Assembly: GCA_019348335.1 (NCBI GenBank)
Contig: JAHWJR010000016.1
Span: 12,784-18,701, forward strand
DNA: 5,918 nucleotides
Reading direction: 5' to 3'
Source of the DNA: Actinomycetota bacterium
GTDB taxonomy: Bacteria; Actinomycetota; Acidimicrobiia; Acidimicrobiales; CADCSY01
Position 1 is the stretch's first letter. Every line of letters begins with the position of its first letter. Below the pieces are notes generated by a model. That model made no database searches. It saw only the letters and a program-made list of their open reading frames with translations, and was not told the origin of the DNA. Below are positions 1 through 5,918 of the stretch, piece after piece. Both the position numbers and the translations under genes were made by a program.

Positions 1-1
1 C

Positions 2-1774
2 GCCCGGCTGGCGGCCGCCGGCGCCGACCCTGTCGTTGCCCGTGCCCGGGTGGTCGCCGGCGTGGCCCAGGCGGTGGCCGAGGCCAGAGGTGTCGACCTG
101 CCCCCGCTGGCGCTGCTGGAGCGCTGGGGCCCGCCGGAGCGCGTCGACGTCCCTGCGGAGCAGGCGTCCCCGGCGTTGCTCGGGGCCGTGCACGAGTTCC
201 TGCTGCACCCCGGGCGCCGGAAGGCGACGGGCGCCCACTACACGCCGGCGGTGGTGACTGCAGCCATGGTCGGCTGGGCGCTGGAGGGCGCCGGCGCCGA
301 GCATCCCGTGGTGTGCGACCCGGCGGCCGGCGCCGGCGCCTTCCTGCTCGCCGCCGCCGACGCGCTCGCCGCCCGAGGCCTGTCGCGGGAGGAGGTCGTC
401 CGTCGCTGCCTGGTCGGTGCCGAGGTCGATCCGGTCGCCGCCGCCGTGGCCGAGGCCGCCCTCGCCCTGTGGTGTGGAGGCGAGGCCGTTCCCCGGGTGG
501 TGGTCGCCGACGCCCTGGAGCTGAACGACGAGGACTGGCCGGCCCGTCCCGACGTGGTGGTGGGCAACCCACCGTTCCTCAGCCAGCTCACGCGCTCGAC
601 CGCCCGCCCGCCGGCGGCGGCCGCCGCGGCGCGGGCGCGCTTCGGCGACGCCGCCCGCGGTTACGCCGACACCGCGGCGTTGTTCCTGGTGCTGGCCAGC
701 CGGCTCGTCCGGCCCGGCGGCACCGTGGCCCTGGTGCTGCCCCGGTCGTTCCTCGCCACCCGTGACGCGGCGCCGGCACGCAGCGCCGTCCTGGCCGACG
801 CCGCCCTCGAGGTGGTGTGGCTCCCGTCTCGGCCGGTGTTCGACGCCGCCGTGCAGGTGTGCGTGGTGGTGCTGCGGCGGGGAGGCAACCGCCGGGGGAC
901 GCTGCGCCGGTACCGGGGCGTGCCCCCTCGTCCCGCCGGGACTGCGCCGGTGGACGCCGACGTGCTCGCCGGCGCCCCCACCTGGTCGCACCTGGTGGCC
1001 GGCGGGGCCGGGGTGCCCGAGGGCGAGCCGGTGGGCCGAGGAACGCTGGGGGAGTGGTGCGACGTCGCCGCCGGCTTCCGCCAGCACTACTACGGCGTGG
1101 CCCCGTTCGTGGTCGACGACCCGCACGGCGCGCTCGACGACGACGCCTTCCCGCCCCTGGTCACCTGCGGCCTGGTCGACCCCGCCGCCTGCTGGTGGGG
1201 CCGGCGCCCGGCCCGCCACTCGCGCCGGCGCTGGGCGGCGCCGCGGGTCGACCTGGCCCGACTGGAGGCGGGGACCGATCTCGGGCCCTGGGCCCGGGCG
1301 CGTTTGGTCCCCAAGGTGGTGGTCGCCACCCAGACCCGGGTGGTCGAGGCCGCGGTCGACGCCGGCGGGCGGTGGCTGCCGTCCACGCCGCTGCTCACCG
1401 TCACCGCTCCGCCCGAGCGTCTCTGGCACGTCGCCGCCGCCCTGCTGTCGCCGGCGGTGACGGCGTGGGCCCTGCGCCACTGGGGCGGGACGGCCCTGTC
1501 GGACGACGCCCTCAAGCTCGGCGCCGACCAGGTGCGGGCGGTGCCCACGCCGGCCGGGCAGGCCGACTGGGACGAGGCGGCCGTCGCCCTCCGGCAGGCG
1601 AGCGAGGCCGGCGCCGATGCCGCAGGGGAGGCCGACCGCCGGCGTTGGCTCCTGGTCGCCGCCGAGGCGTCGAACCGGGCCTACGGGGTGCGTGACCCGG
1701 CGGTGGTGGCGTGGTGGGCGGCCCGGCTGCCGGCGCCGCAGCGCAACCTCCCGCTCCCCAGCCAGGCGATCTGA
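2..1774 (+). CDS. N6-adenine DNA methyltransferase (gamma-type, Eco57I/TaqI-like), 5' partial
   Basis: This is the C-terminal part of an S-adenosylmethionine-dependent DNA methyltransferase expected to methylate the exocyclic amine of adenine. The frame is open to the left edge. A GTG at 50 is possible but has no Shine-Dalgarno sequence, so the real start is probably upstream. Counting residues from that GTG, I see a GAHYTP motif (61-66) as in Eco57I-like enzymes, the SAM-binding motif I DPAAGAGAF (90-98), an acidic motif II in GAEVDP (123-128), motif III around VVADAL (151-156), and the catalytic motif IV NPPF (173-176). The order I then IV fits gamma-class amino-methyltransferases. Residues from about 330 to 510 (with GFRQHYYG at 342-349 and KVVVATQTR at 422-430) probably form a TaqI-like target-recognition region. 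No nuclease motif is visible, but one could sit in the missing N-terminus (type IIG layout). Methyltransferase class is secure; the target sequence and any partner are unknown. Confidence 0.88.
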   Translation, partial: ARLAAAGADPVVARARVVAGVAQAVAEARGVDLPPLALLERWGPPERVDVPAEQASPALLGAVHEFLLHPGRRKATGAHYTPAVVTAAMVGWALEGAGAEHPVVCDPAAGAGAFLLAAADALAARGLSREEVVRRCLVGAEVDPVAAAVAEAALALWCGGEAVPRVVVADALELNDEDWPARPDVVVGNPPFLSQLTRSTARPPAAAAAARARFGDAARGYADTAALFLVLASRLVRPGGTVALVLPRSFLATRDAAPARSAVLADAALEVVWLPSRPVFDAAVQVCVVVLRRGGNRRGTLRRYRGVPPRPAGTAPVDADVLAGAPTWSHLVAGGAGVPEGEPVGRGTLGEWCDVAAGFRQHYYGVAPFVVDDPHGALDDDAFPPLVTCGLVDPAACWWGRRPARHSRRRWAAPRVDLARLEAGTDLGPWARARLVPKVVVATQTRVVEAAVDAGGRWLPSTPLLTVTAPPERLWHVAAALLSPAVTAWALRHWGGTALSDDALKLGADQVRAVPTPAGQADWDEAAVALRQASEAGADAAGEADRRRWLLVAAEASNRAYGVRDPAVVAWWAARLPAPQRNLPLPSQAI

Positions 1775-1815
1775 CCCCAGGAACGGGCCCGAAACGTCCC
1801 CCTTCTGGGGACAGA
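1770..1815. terminator. Inverted repeat between convergent genes, likely bidirectional terminator
   Basis: TCTGACCCCAG (1770-1780) pairs with CTGGGGACAGA (1805-1815) in 10 of 11 positions, leaving a 24-base loop. The stem includes the methyltransferase stop codon and ends 19 bases before the stop of the opposing gene. A competing smaller hairpin, GTCCCC/GGGGAC with a 5-base loop, lies at 1796-1812, and the loop contains the palindrome CGGGCCCG (1784-1791). No T-tract follows on either strand, which is not unusual for high-GC actinobacteria. The position between two converging genes supports termination, but the role is inferred. Confidence 0.55.
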
Positions 1816-1834
1816 ACGTGGAGGAGGCGGCGAG

Positions 1835-2764
1835 CTACGTGCCGGCCAGGCGGGCCACCACGGGGGCGAAGGCGTCCAGCGCCGGCTCGGGCACGGTGAC
1901 GTAGGACACGCCCAGCTCCTCCCGGCGGGCCAACAGGTCGTCGACCACCTCCGAGGTGGTGCCGAGCAGCACGTGGGGGCTGGCGAGGAAGTCGTCGGGC
2001 GCCAGCGCCCACCGCCCGCTCAGCTCCTCGGCCCGCCGCCGGCGGTCGTCCACGATCTCGGCCACCAGCGCCAGCGCGTTGATCTCGAGCGCTTCGAAGC
2101 GGTCGCCGGCCGCCGCCCGCAGCCGGTCCACCTTGGCGGCGGCGGCGCCGGGCGAGATGTCGGCGGGGTCCAGGGTGCCGTCGGGGCGGGCGCGGGGGGC
2201 GATGCCGGCGGTCGACGCCTCCCGGCCGGCGAGCGCCAGCAGGCGGGGACCGCCACCGCCGAGGAACAGGGGAGGCCCGCCCGGCTGCAGGGGCACGGGC
2301 CGGCCCTCCAGCTCCGTCACCTGGTAGTGGCGCCCGGAGAAGCTGAACGGTTCCCCCGACCACAGGCCCTTCAGCACCGCCACCGACTCCTCCAGGCGCT
2401 CGATGCGCACCGCGCCCCGGTCGAAGGAGATGCCGGCGGCGTCGTACTCCTCCTTGCGCCAGCCGGCGCCCAGCCCGATCTCCAGCCGGCCGCCGGAGAG
2501 CACGTCGACGGTGGCCGCCTCCTTGGCCAGCAGCACCGGGTGGCGGTAGTCGTTGTCGAGCACGAAGGTGCCGACCCGCAACGACGTGGTGGCGGCAGCG
2601 GCGACGGCCACCGCCGGCAGGGGGGCGAGCTGGTCGCCCAGGTGGTCGGGCACGAGCATGGTGGCGTAGCCGAGGTCCTCGACGCGCCGGGCCGTCTCGG
2701 CCCAGTCGTGGCCGTGGTCGAAGCCGGCGAGGGTCAGCCCGAAGCGGAAGGGCCGGAGTGGCAC
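1835..2764 (-). CDS. LLM-class F420-dependent oxidoreductase, MSMEG_2516-like family
   Basis: This is a 309-residue TIM-barrel oxidoreductase of the luciferase-like monooxygenase superfamily. Members bind the deazaflavin F420 and catalyse hydride transfer in the cytoplasm; the substrate here is unknown. Hallmarks are the N-terminal RPFRFGLTLAGF (4-15), a PDHLGDQLAPLP block (39-50), LRVGTFVLDND (62-72), the run LLAKEAATVDVLSGGRLEIG (78-97) followed by LGAGW (98-102), and the phosphate-binding-type FLGGGGPRLLALAGREA (167-183). These resemble the TIGR03621/MSMEG_2516 subgroup, as recalled and not searched. I chose the GTG at 2764 because it puts the barrel start near the N-terminus and gives the usual length of about 300. 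GTG at 2791 is an in-frame alternative. The frame stays open further upstream to 3118, but that stretch would lie over metX and is not believable. The gene is convergent with the methyltransferase and divergent from metX. The family is confident; the physiological role is not known. Confidence 0.87.
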   Translation of the reverse strand: MPLRPFRFGLTLAGFDHGHDWAETARRVEDLGYATMLVPDHLGDQLAPLPAVAVAAAATTSLRVGTFVLDNDYRHPVLLAKEAATVDVLSGGRLEIGLGAGWRKEEYDAAGISFDRGAVRIERLEESVAVLKGLWSGEPFSFSGRHYQVTELEGRPVPLQPGGPPLFLGGGGPRLLALAGREASTAGIAPRARPDGTLDPADISPGAAAAKVDRLRAAAGDRFEALEINALALVAEIVDDRRRRAEELSGRWALAPDDFLASPHVLLGTTSEVVDDLLARREELGVSYVTVPEPALDAFAPVVARLAGT

Positions 2765-2772
2765 GGGGCGGG

Positions 2773-2778
2773 ACCCTA
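2773..2778 (-). promoter_or_regulatory. Candidate -10 element (TAGGGT) for the F420 oxidoreductase gene
   Basis: Read on the minus strand, TAGGGT matches the actinobacterial -10 pattern TANNNT and is followed by 8 bases and then the chosen GTG start at 2764. With a usual 6-8-base gap to the transcription start, the mRNA would begin at or within a few bases of the start codon, i.e. leaderless. No convincing -35 box or Shine-Dalgarno sequence is visible. This is an inference from spacing only. Confidence 0.35.
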
Positions 2779-2863
2779 CCGGGCGGCTCACCAGGCCCCG
2801 GGCACGGCGCTCTCCGGCCCCGGCGTCGCGGCGAATCGCTGCGTCTCCCCTCGGGGCACGGCG

Positions 2864-2869
2864 TACGCT
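2864..2869 (+). promoter_or_regulatory. Candidate -10 element (TACGCT) for the metX operon
   Basis: TACGCT fits the TANNNT -10 pattern and ends 9 bases before the metX ATG at 2879, so a leaderless or nearly leaderless transcript is plausible. The only ribosome-site-like bases are six Gs (2871-2876) just 2 bases before ATG, too close for a normal Shine-Dalgarno sequence. No clear -35 box is seen. The 114-base gap shows no recognisable SAM riboswitch. Confidence 0.35.
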
Positions 2870-2878
2870 CGGGGGGCG

Positions 2879-4051
2879 ATGCCCGCCGCCCTTCCCGCCA
2901 CCGGCGCCTGGCGGCCCGGGGACCCTCCCGGGCGTCGCCGCTTCGCGGCCCTCGCCACCGACCGACCGTTCGTGCTGGAGGGCGGCGGCCAGTTGCGGGA
3001 CATCAGCGTGGCCTACGAGACGTGGGGCGAGCTGGCGCCCGACGGCGGCAACGCCGTGCTGGTGTGCCACGCCCTGACCGGTGACGCCCACGCCGCCGGC
3101 GGCATCGGCCCCGGCCATCCCACGCCGGGGTGGTGGGACGGCCTCATCGGGCCGGGCAGAGCGCTCGACACCGACCGCTGGTTCATCGTGTGCGCCAACG
3201 TCCTCGGCGGCTGCCAGGGCACGACCGGCCCGGCGTCACCTCTGCCCGGATCCGACGGCAGGCCGTACGGCTCGGCGTTCCCGGTGGTGTCGGTGCGGGA
3301 CATGGTCCGGACCCAGACGGCGGTGGCGCGCGATCTCGGCGTGCCCCGCTGGCTGAGCGTGGTCGGTGGCTCCATGGGCGGCATGCAGGTGCTGGAGTGG
3401 GGCGTCATGTTCCCCGAGCGGGTGTGCTCGCTGGTGCCCATCGCCACCGCGGCGGCGGCCAGCGCGCAGCAGATCGCCTACGGCAGCGCCGGGCGCAAGG
3501 CCATCGGCCTCGATCCCCGCTGGCGGGGCGGCGACTACTACGACGCCGAGCCCGGCGACGGGCCCACCGAGGGCCTCGCCATCGCCCGCAGCATCGCCCA
3601 GATCACCTACCGCAGCGACGACGTGTTCACCGACCGCTTCGGACGCGAGGTGGTCGAGTCGCTCGACGGCTTCTCGCTGTGGCAGCGGTTCCAGGTCGAG
3701 CGCTACATCGAGTACCACGGCGCCAAGCTGGCCCGGCGCTTCGACGCCAACTCCTACCTGCTGCTGAGCAAGGCCATGGACCTCCACGACCTGGCCCGGG
3801 GCCGGGGTGGGCTGGAGGACGCGCTGTCCCGGATCTCCGTCCCCACCCTGCTGATCGGCATCTCGTCCGACACCCTCTACCCGCCGTACCAGCAGCAGCA
3901 GGTGCGCGACATCCTCTGCGCCCAGGGCACGCTCTGCGAGTACGTGGACATCGACAGTCCCCACGGCCACGACGCCTTCCTGATCGAGCTCGACCAGGTC
4001 GGTGCCGCCCTGTCCGACTTCCTGACCGACGTCGAGAAGGAGCAGCGGTGA
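2879..4051 (+). CDS. metX: Homoserine O-acetyltransferase (MetX)
   Basis: This 390-residue alpha/beta-hydrolase-fold acyltransferase transfers an acyl group, normally from acetyl-CoA, to the hydroxyl of L-homoserine. It is the committed step towards methionine and acts in the cytoplasm. The fold start is clear in RDISVAYETWGEL (40-52). The family-specific stretch CHALTGDAHAAG (63-74) follows, then ANVLGGCQGTTGPASP (106-121) and the nucleophile elbow GGSMGGMQ (163-170) with catalytic Ser165. Asp331 in ISSDTLYP and His364 in SPHGHDAF complete the triad. Length matches bacterial MetX. The ATG start lies 37 codons before the conserved ISVAYETWG motif. Its stop overlaps the start of the following PLP enzyme by 4 bases, the expected next step. 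Some MetX-fold enzymes use succinyl-CoA, so the acyl donor is inferred from the usual actinobacterial enzyme and not read directly. Confidence 0.95.
   Translation: MPAALPATGAWRPGDPPGRRRFAALATDRPFVLEGGGQLRDISVAYETWGELAPDGGNAVLVCHALTGDAHAAGGIGPGHPTPGWWDGLIGPGRALDTDRWFIVCANVLGGCQGTTGPASPLPGSDGRPYGSAFPVVSVRDMVRTQTAVARDLGVPRWLSVVGGSMGGMQVLEWGVMFPERVCSLVPIATAAAASAQQIAYGSAGRKAIGLDPRWRGGDYYDAEPGDGPTEGLAIARSIAQITYRSDDVFTDRFGREVVESLDGFSLWQRFQVERYIEYHGAKLARRFDANSYLLLSKAMDLHDLARGRGGLEDALSRISVPTLLIGISSDTLYPPYQQQQVRDILCAQGTLCEYVDIDSPHGHDAFLIELDQVGAALSDFLTDVEKEQR
4037..4042 (+). promoter_or_regulatory. Shine-Dalgarno sequence (AAGGAG) for the PLP enzyme, inside the end of metX
   Basis: AAGGAG sits 5 bases before the GTG at 4048 and is the best ribosome-binding site in the window. 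It lies within the last codons of metX, and the GTG shares bases with the metX TGA (GTGA, 4048-4051). This fixes the start choice and indicates translational coupling of the two genes. Confidence 0.8.
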
Positions 4052-5232
4052 GCGGCGAGGTCCCCGAGCCGCGGCTCGACACCCGCGCCATCCTCGCCGG
4101 CCGCCAGGACAACGAAGGGTCGCTGGCCCACCCGCTGTGGGCGACGACGACGTTCGAGTCGACCACGCTCGACGAGGGGCAGCGCCAGGCCACCAGCGCC
4201 CGGCCGTCGCGCTTCTACGGGCGCTACGGCAACCCGACGGTGCGGGGCTTCGAGGACGCCGTGGCCGCCCTCGAGGGCGCCGAGGCGGCCCAGGCCTTCG
4301 CCTCGGGCATGGGCGCCATCTCGTCGCTGGTGCTGGCACTGTGCTCCAAGGGCGACCACGTGGTGGCCACCCGCCAGCTGTACTCCTCCACCGCCCTGCT
4401 GTTCCAGGGCGTGTGCCCCCGCTTCGGCATCGAGGTGACCCTCGTCGACGGCGTCGACAGCGAGGCCGTCGCCGGCGCCGTGGTGCCGGGCCGCACCGTG
4501 CTCGTGTTCGTGGAGACGCCCACCAACCCGCTGCTGCAACTGGTCGACCTCGACGCCGTGGGCGCCATCCAGGGACCCTTGCGGGTGGTCGACTCCACCT
4601 TCGCCGGCCCCATGATCCAGCGCCCGCTCGAGCACGGCGTCGACCTGGTGGTCCACTCCGCCACCAAGGGCCTCGCCGGCCACAACGACGCCACCCTGGG
4701 GGTGGTCGCCGGCGCCGAGGACCTCCTCCAGTGGATCTGGAGCTACCACACCATCCACGGCGCGGTGGCCTCGCCCCACGACGCCCACAGCGCCCTGCGG
4801 GGGATCCGCACGCTGCCGGTGCGGGTCGAGCGCCAGAGCGCCACCGCCCAGCGGGTGGCCGAGTTCCTGGAGGACCATCCGGCGGTGGCGCAGGTGCACT
4901 ACCCGGGCCTGGAGTCCCACCCGCAGCGAGACCTGGCCAAGCGGCAGATGGCGCTCGGCGGCGGGCTGGTCAGCTTCGACCTGGCCGGGGGCTGGGAGGC
5001 GGGCCGGCGCTTCGCCGAGGCGGTGCGCCTGGCCCACCTGGCACCGTCGCTGGGCGGCCCGGAGACGTTGGTGACCCATCCGGCGTCGACCACCGCTGCC
5101 AACCTGACCCCCGAGGACCGGGCGGCCATGGGCGTCGGCGACGGGCTGGTGCGGCTGTCGATCGGCCTCGAGCACCCCGACGACGTGGTGGCCGACATCG
5201 CCGGCGCCCTGGCCGCCGTCGACCCTCGCTGA
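4048..5232 (+). CDS. Cys/Met-metabolism PLP enzyme (cystathionine gamma-synthase / O-acylhomoserine sulfhydrylase-like)
   Basis: This 394-residue fold-type I pyridoxal-phosphate enzyme of the Cys_Met_Meta_PP family most likely takes the O-acylhomoserine made by the upstream MetX and performs gamma-replacement, giving cystathionine (with cysteine) or homocysteine (with sulfide). Visible motifs are FYGRYGNPT (56-64, the cofactor phosphate-contacting Tyr and Arg), ASGMGAI (85-91), Tyr112 as the likely ring-stacking residue, ETPTNP (156-161), Asp182 in VDSTFAGP for the pyridine nitrogen, Lys207 in HSATKG as the Schiff-base lysine, SLGGPETLVTHP (334-345), and RLSIGLE (369-375) with the carboxylate-binding Arg369. 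The length is nearer cystathionine synthases and lyases (about 380-400) than long sulfhydrylases (about 430). Several usual motifs are altered: TKG instead of TKY, YSST instead of YGGT, and DST instead of DNT. Context favours synthesis of methionine, but the exact reaction (gamma-synthase, sulfhydrylase or lyase) cannot be decided, so no symbol is given. Confidence 0.88.
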   Translation: MSGEVPEPRLDTRAILAGRQDNEGSLAHPLWATTTFESTTLDEGQRQATSARPSRFYGRYGNPTVRGFEDAVAALEGAEAAQAFASGMGAISSLVLALCSKGDHVVATRQLYSSTALLFQGVCPRFGIEVTLVDGVDSEAVAGAVVPGRTVLVFVETPTNPLLQLVDLDAVGAIQGPLRVVDSTFAGPMIQRPLEHGVDLVVHSATKGLAGHNDATLGVVAGAEDLLQWIWSYHTIHGAVASPHDAHSALRGIRTLPVRVERQSATAQRVAEFLEDHPAVAQVHYPGLESHPQRDLAKRQMALGGGLVSFDLAGGWEAGRRFAEAVRLAHLAPSLGGPETLVTHPASTTAANLTPEDRAAMGVGDGLVRLSIGLEHPDDVVADIAGALAAVDPR

Positions 5233-5239
5233 GCCGGCC

Positions 5240-5918
5240 CTGCCCGAGCTCCCCGAGGTCGAGTACTACCGGCGGCTGGCGTGCCGGGCCCTCGGGCGCC
5301 CCGTCACCGCCGTCCACGCTCCCGACGCCTGGTTCCTGAAGGAGGGACTGACCGCCGAACGGCTGGCGGAGGCCCTGGAGGGCCGGACCTTCACCGCCGC
5401 CCGCCGCATCGGCAAGCTGCTGCTGCTCGACACCGACGGAGGGCCGACCGTGGGCCTGCGCTTCGGCATGACCGGACGGCTGCTGGTCGACGGCGCCGCC
5501 GGCGTCGACCACCTGGAGTACTCCAGCTTGCGGGACGAGGCGGCGTGGGACCGGGTGCAGATCGTCTTCGCCGACGGTGGCGACCTGCGGGTGCGTGACC
5601 CCCGTCGCCTGGGCGGCGTCCTGCTCGAGCCGGACGAGTCCCGCCTGGGTGTGGACGCGGCTGCCGTCACCGCCGCTGGCCTCCGGCGCGCGCTGGCCGG
5701 CAGCACGGCGCCGTTGAAGGCTCGGCTCATGGACCAGTCCCGGCTGGCGGGAGTCGGCAACCTGACCGCCGACGAGGTGCTGTACCGGGCCGGGCTCGAC
5801 CCCGCCCGACCGGCCGGCTCGCTCTCTCCGGCCGAGGTCCGGCGGCTCCACCGCCACCTCCGGGCCACGCTGGACGACCTGATCGCCGGCGGCGGCTCGC
5901 ACACCGGGGCGCTGCAGC
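5240..5918 (+). CDS. Fpg/MutM-family DNA glycosylase, 3' partial, apparent CTG start
   Basis: This is the N-terminal 226 residues of a formamidopyrimidine-DNA glycosylase family protein, a base-excision repair enzyme that removes oxidised bases and nicks the strand. The N-terminus reads PELPEVE directly after a CTG codon; family enzymes use the N-terminal proline as nucleophile, so translation must begin at that codon. Glu3 follows it. Further marks are RIGK (56-59, the conserved beta-clamp lysine), FGMTGR (75-80, intercalating-type Met77), DPRRLG (120-125), LKARLMDQ (159-166, conserved Lys160), and the helix-two-turn-helix AGVGNLTADEVLYRAG (170-185). The C-terminal zinc finger, if present, lies outside the window. 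It starts 7 bases after the PLP enzyme stop with no strong Shine-Dalgarno sequence, so coupled translation is likely. Leu124 replaces the usual intercalating Phe, and GGSHTG replaces the common GGST sequence, so this may be a divergent Fpg/Nei subgroup and not classical MutM. Confidence 0.87.
   Translation, partial: MPELPEVEYYRRLACRALGRPVTAVHAPDAWFLKEGLTAERLAEALEGRTFTAARRIGKLLLLDTDGGPTVGLRFGMTGRLLVDGAAGVDHLEYSSLRDEAAWDRVQIVFADGGDLRVRDPRRLGGVLLEPDESRLGVDAAAVTAAGLRRALAGSTAPLKARLMDQSRLAGVGNLTADEVLYRAGLDPARPAGSLSPAEVRRLHRHLRATLDDLIAGGGSHTGALQ

Noticed and set aside
1512..2363. Long minus-strand open frame (283 codons)
   Set aside because: Its translation is Arg/Pro/Gly-rich with no domain motifs, and it is a shadow of the methyltransferase 3' end and the F420 oxidoreductase.
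1973..2878. Plus-strand extension of the metX frame upstream of its ATG
   Set aside because: This stretch is the antisense of the oxidoreductase gene, low complexity, and the MetX family begins close to the ATG at 2879.
2765..2878. SAM riboswitch before metX
   Set aside because: The gap is only 114 bases, shows no recognisable SAM-aptamer core or terminator stem, and the likely promoter lies next to the ATG, leaving no leader.
2765..3118. N-terminal extension of the minus-strand oxidoreductase frame up to 3118
   Set aside because: It would overlap the metX N-terminus, contains low-complexity Arg/Gly/Ala-rich sequence, and the conserved barrel begins only after 2764.
3877..5175. Minus-strand frame of 432 codons opposite the PLP enzyme
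   Set aside because: It has His/Gly/Val-rich composition typical of antisense frames in high-GC genes and no recognisable motif; the plus strand carries clear catalytic motifs.
5281..5598. Plus-strand 105-codon frame inside the glycosylase gene
   Set aside because: It is out of frame with the conserved Fpg motifs and has shadow-like Arg-rich composition.

Overview
The window is very GC-rich DNA with strong G/C bias at third codon positions. It carries a deazaflavin (F420)-type luciferase-like oxidoreductase, a MetX-type homoserine acyltransferase and GTG starts. Together these point to a high-GC actinobacterium, perhaps an Acidimicrobiia-like lineage. The lineage is an inference from gene content and composition and was not checked by a search.

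Layout: (1) Bases 2-1774 (+) hold the 3' part of a gamma-type N6-adenine DNA methyltransferase whose start lies left of the window. (2) A 60-base convergent gap contains a strong inverted repeat that probably ends transcription from both sides. (3) Bases 1835-2764 (-) encode an F420-dependent LLM-class oxidoreductase resembling the MSMEG_2516 family. (4) A 114-base divergent gap follows, with a TANNNT hexamer 8-9 bases before each start codon, which suggests leaderless transcription both ways. (5) Bases 2879-5918 (+) form a tight run of three genes: metX, a Cys/Met-metabolism PLP enzyme that overlaps metX by 4 bases, and, 7 bases further on, an Fpg/MutM-like DNA glycosylase that is cut off by the window end.

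The functional core is methionine biosynthesis. MetX would activate homoserine as an O-acyl ester, and the PLP enzyme would replace the acyl group with a sulfur nucleophile, giving cystathionine or homocysteine. The glycosylase appears to be translated from the same transcript although it belongs to DNA repair. The methyltransferase has no visible restriction partner in the window.

I did not find a clear new system such as a CRISPR array, retron or phage-defence island. The points most worth a second look are the apparent CTG start of the glycosylase, the altered active-site motifs of the PLP enzyme and the glycosylase, the two-state inverted repeat at 1770-1815, and the paired leaderless-type promoters. 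All other long open frames, including several on the opposite strand, look like high-GC shadows of these five genes.
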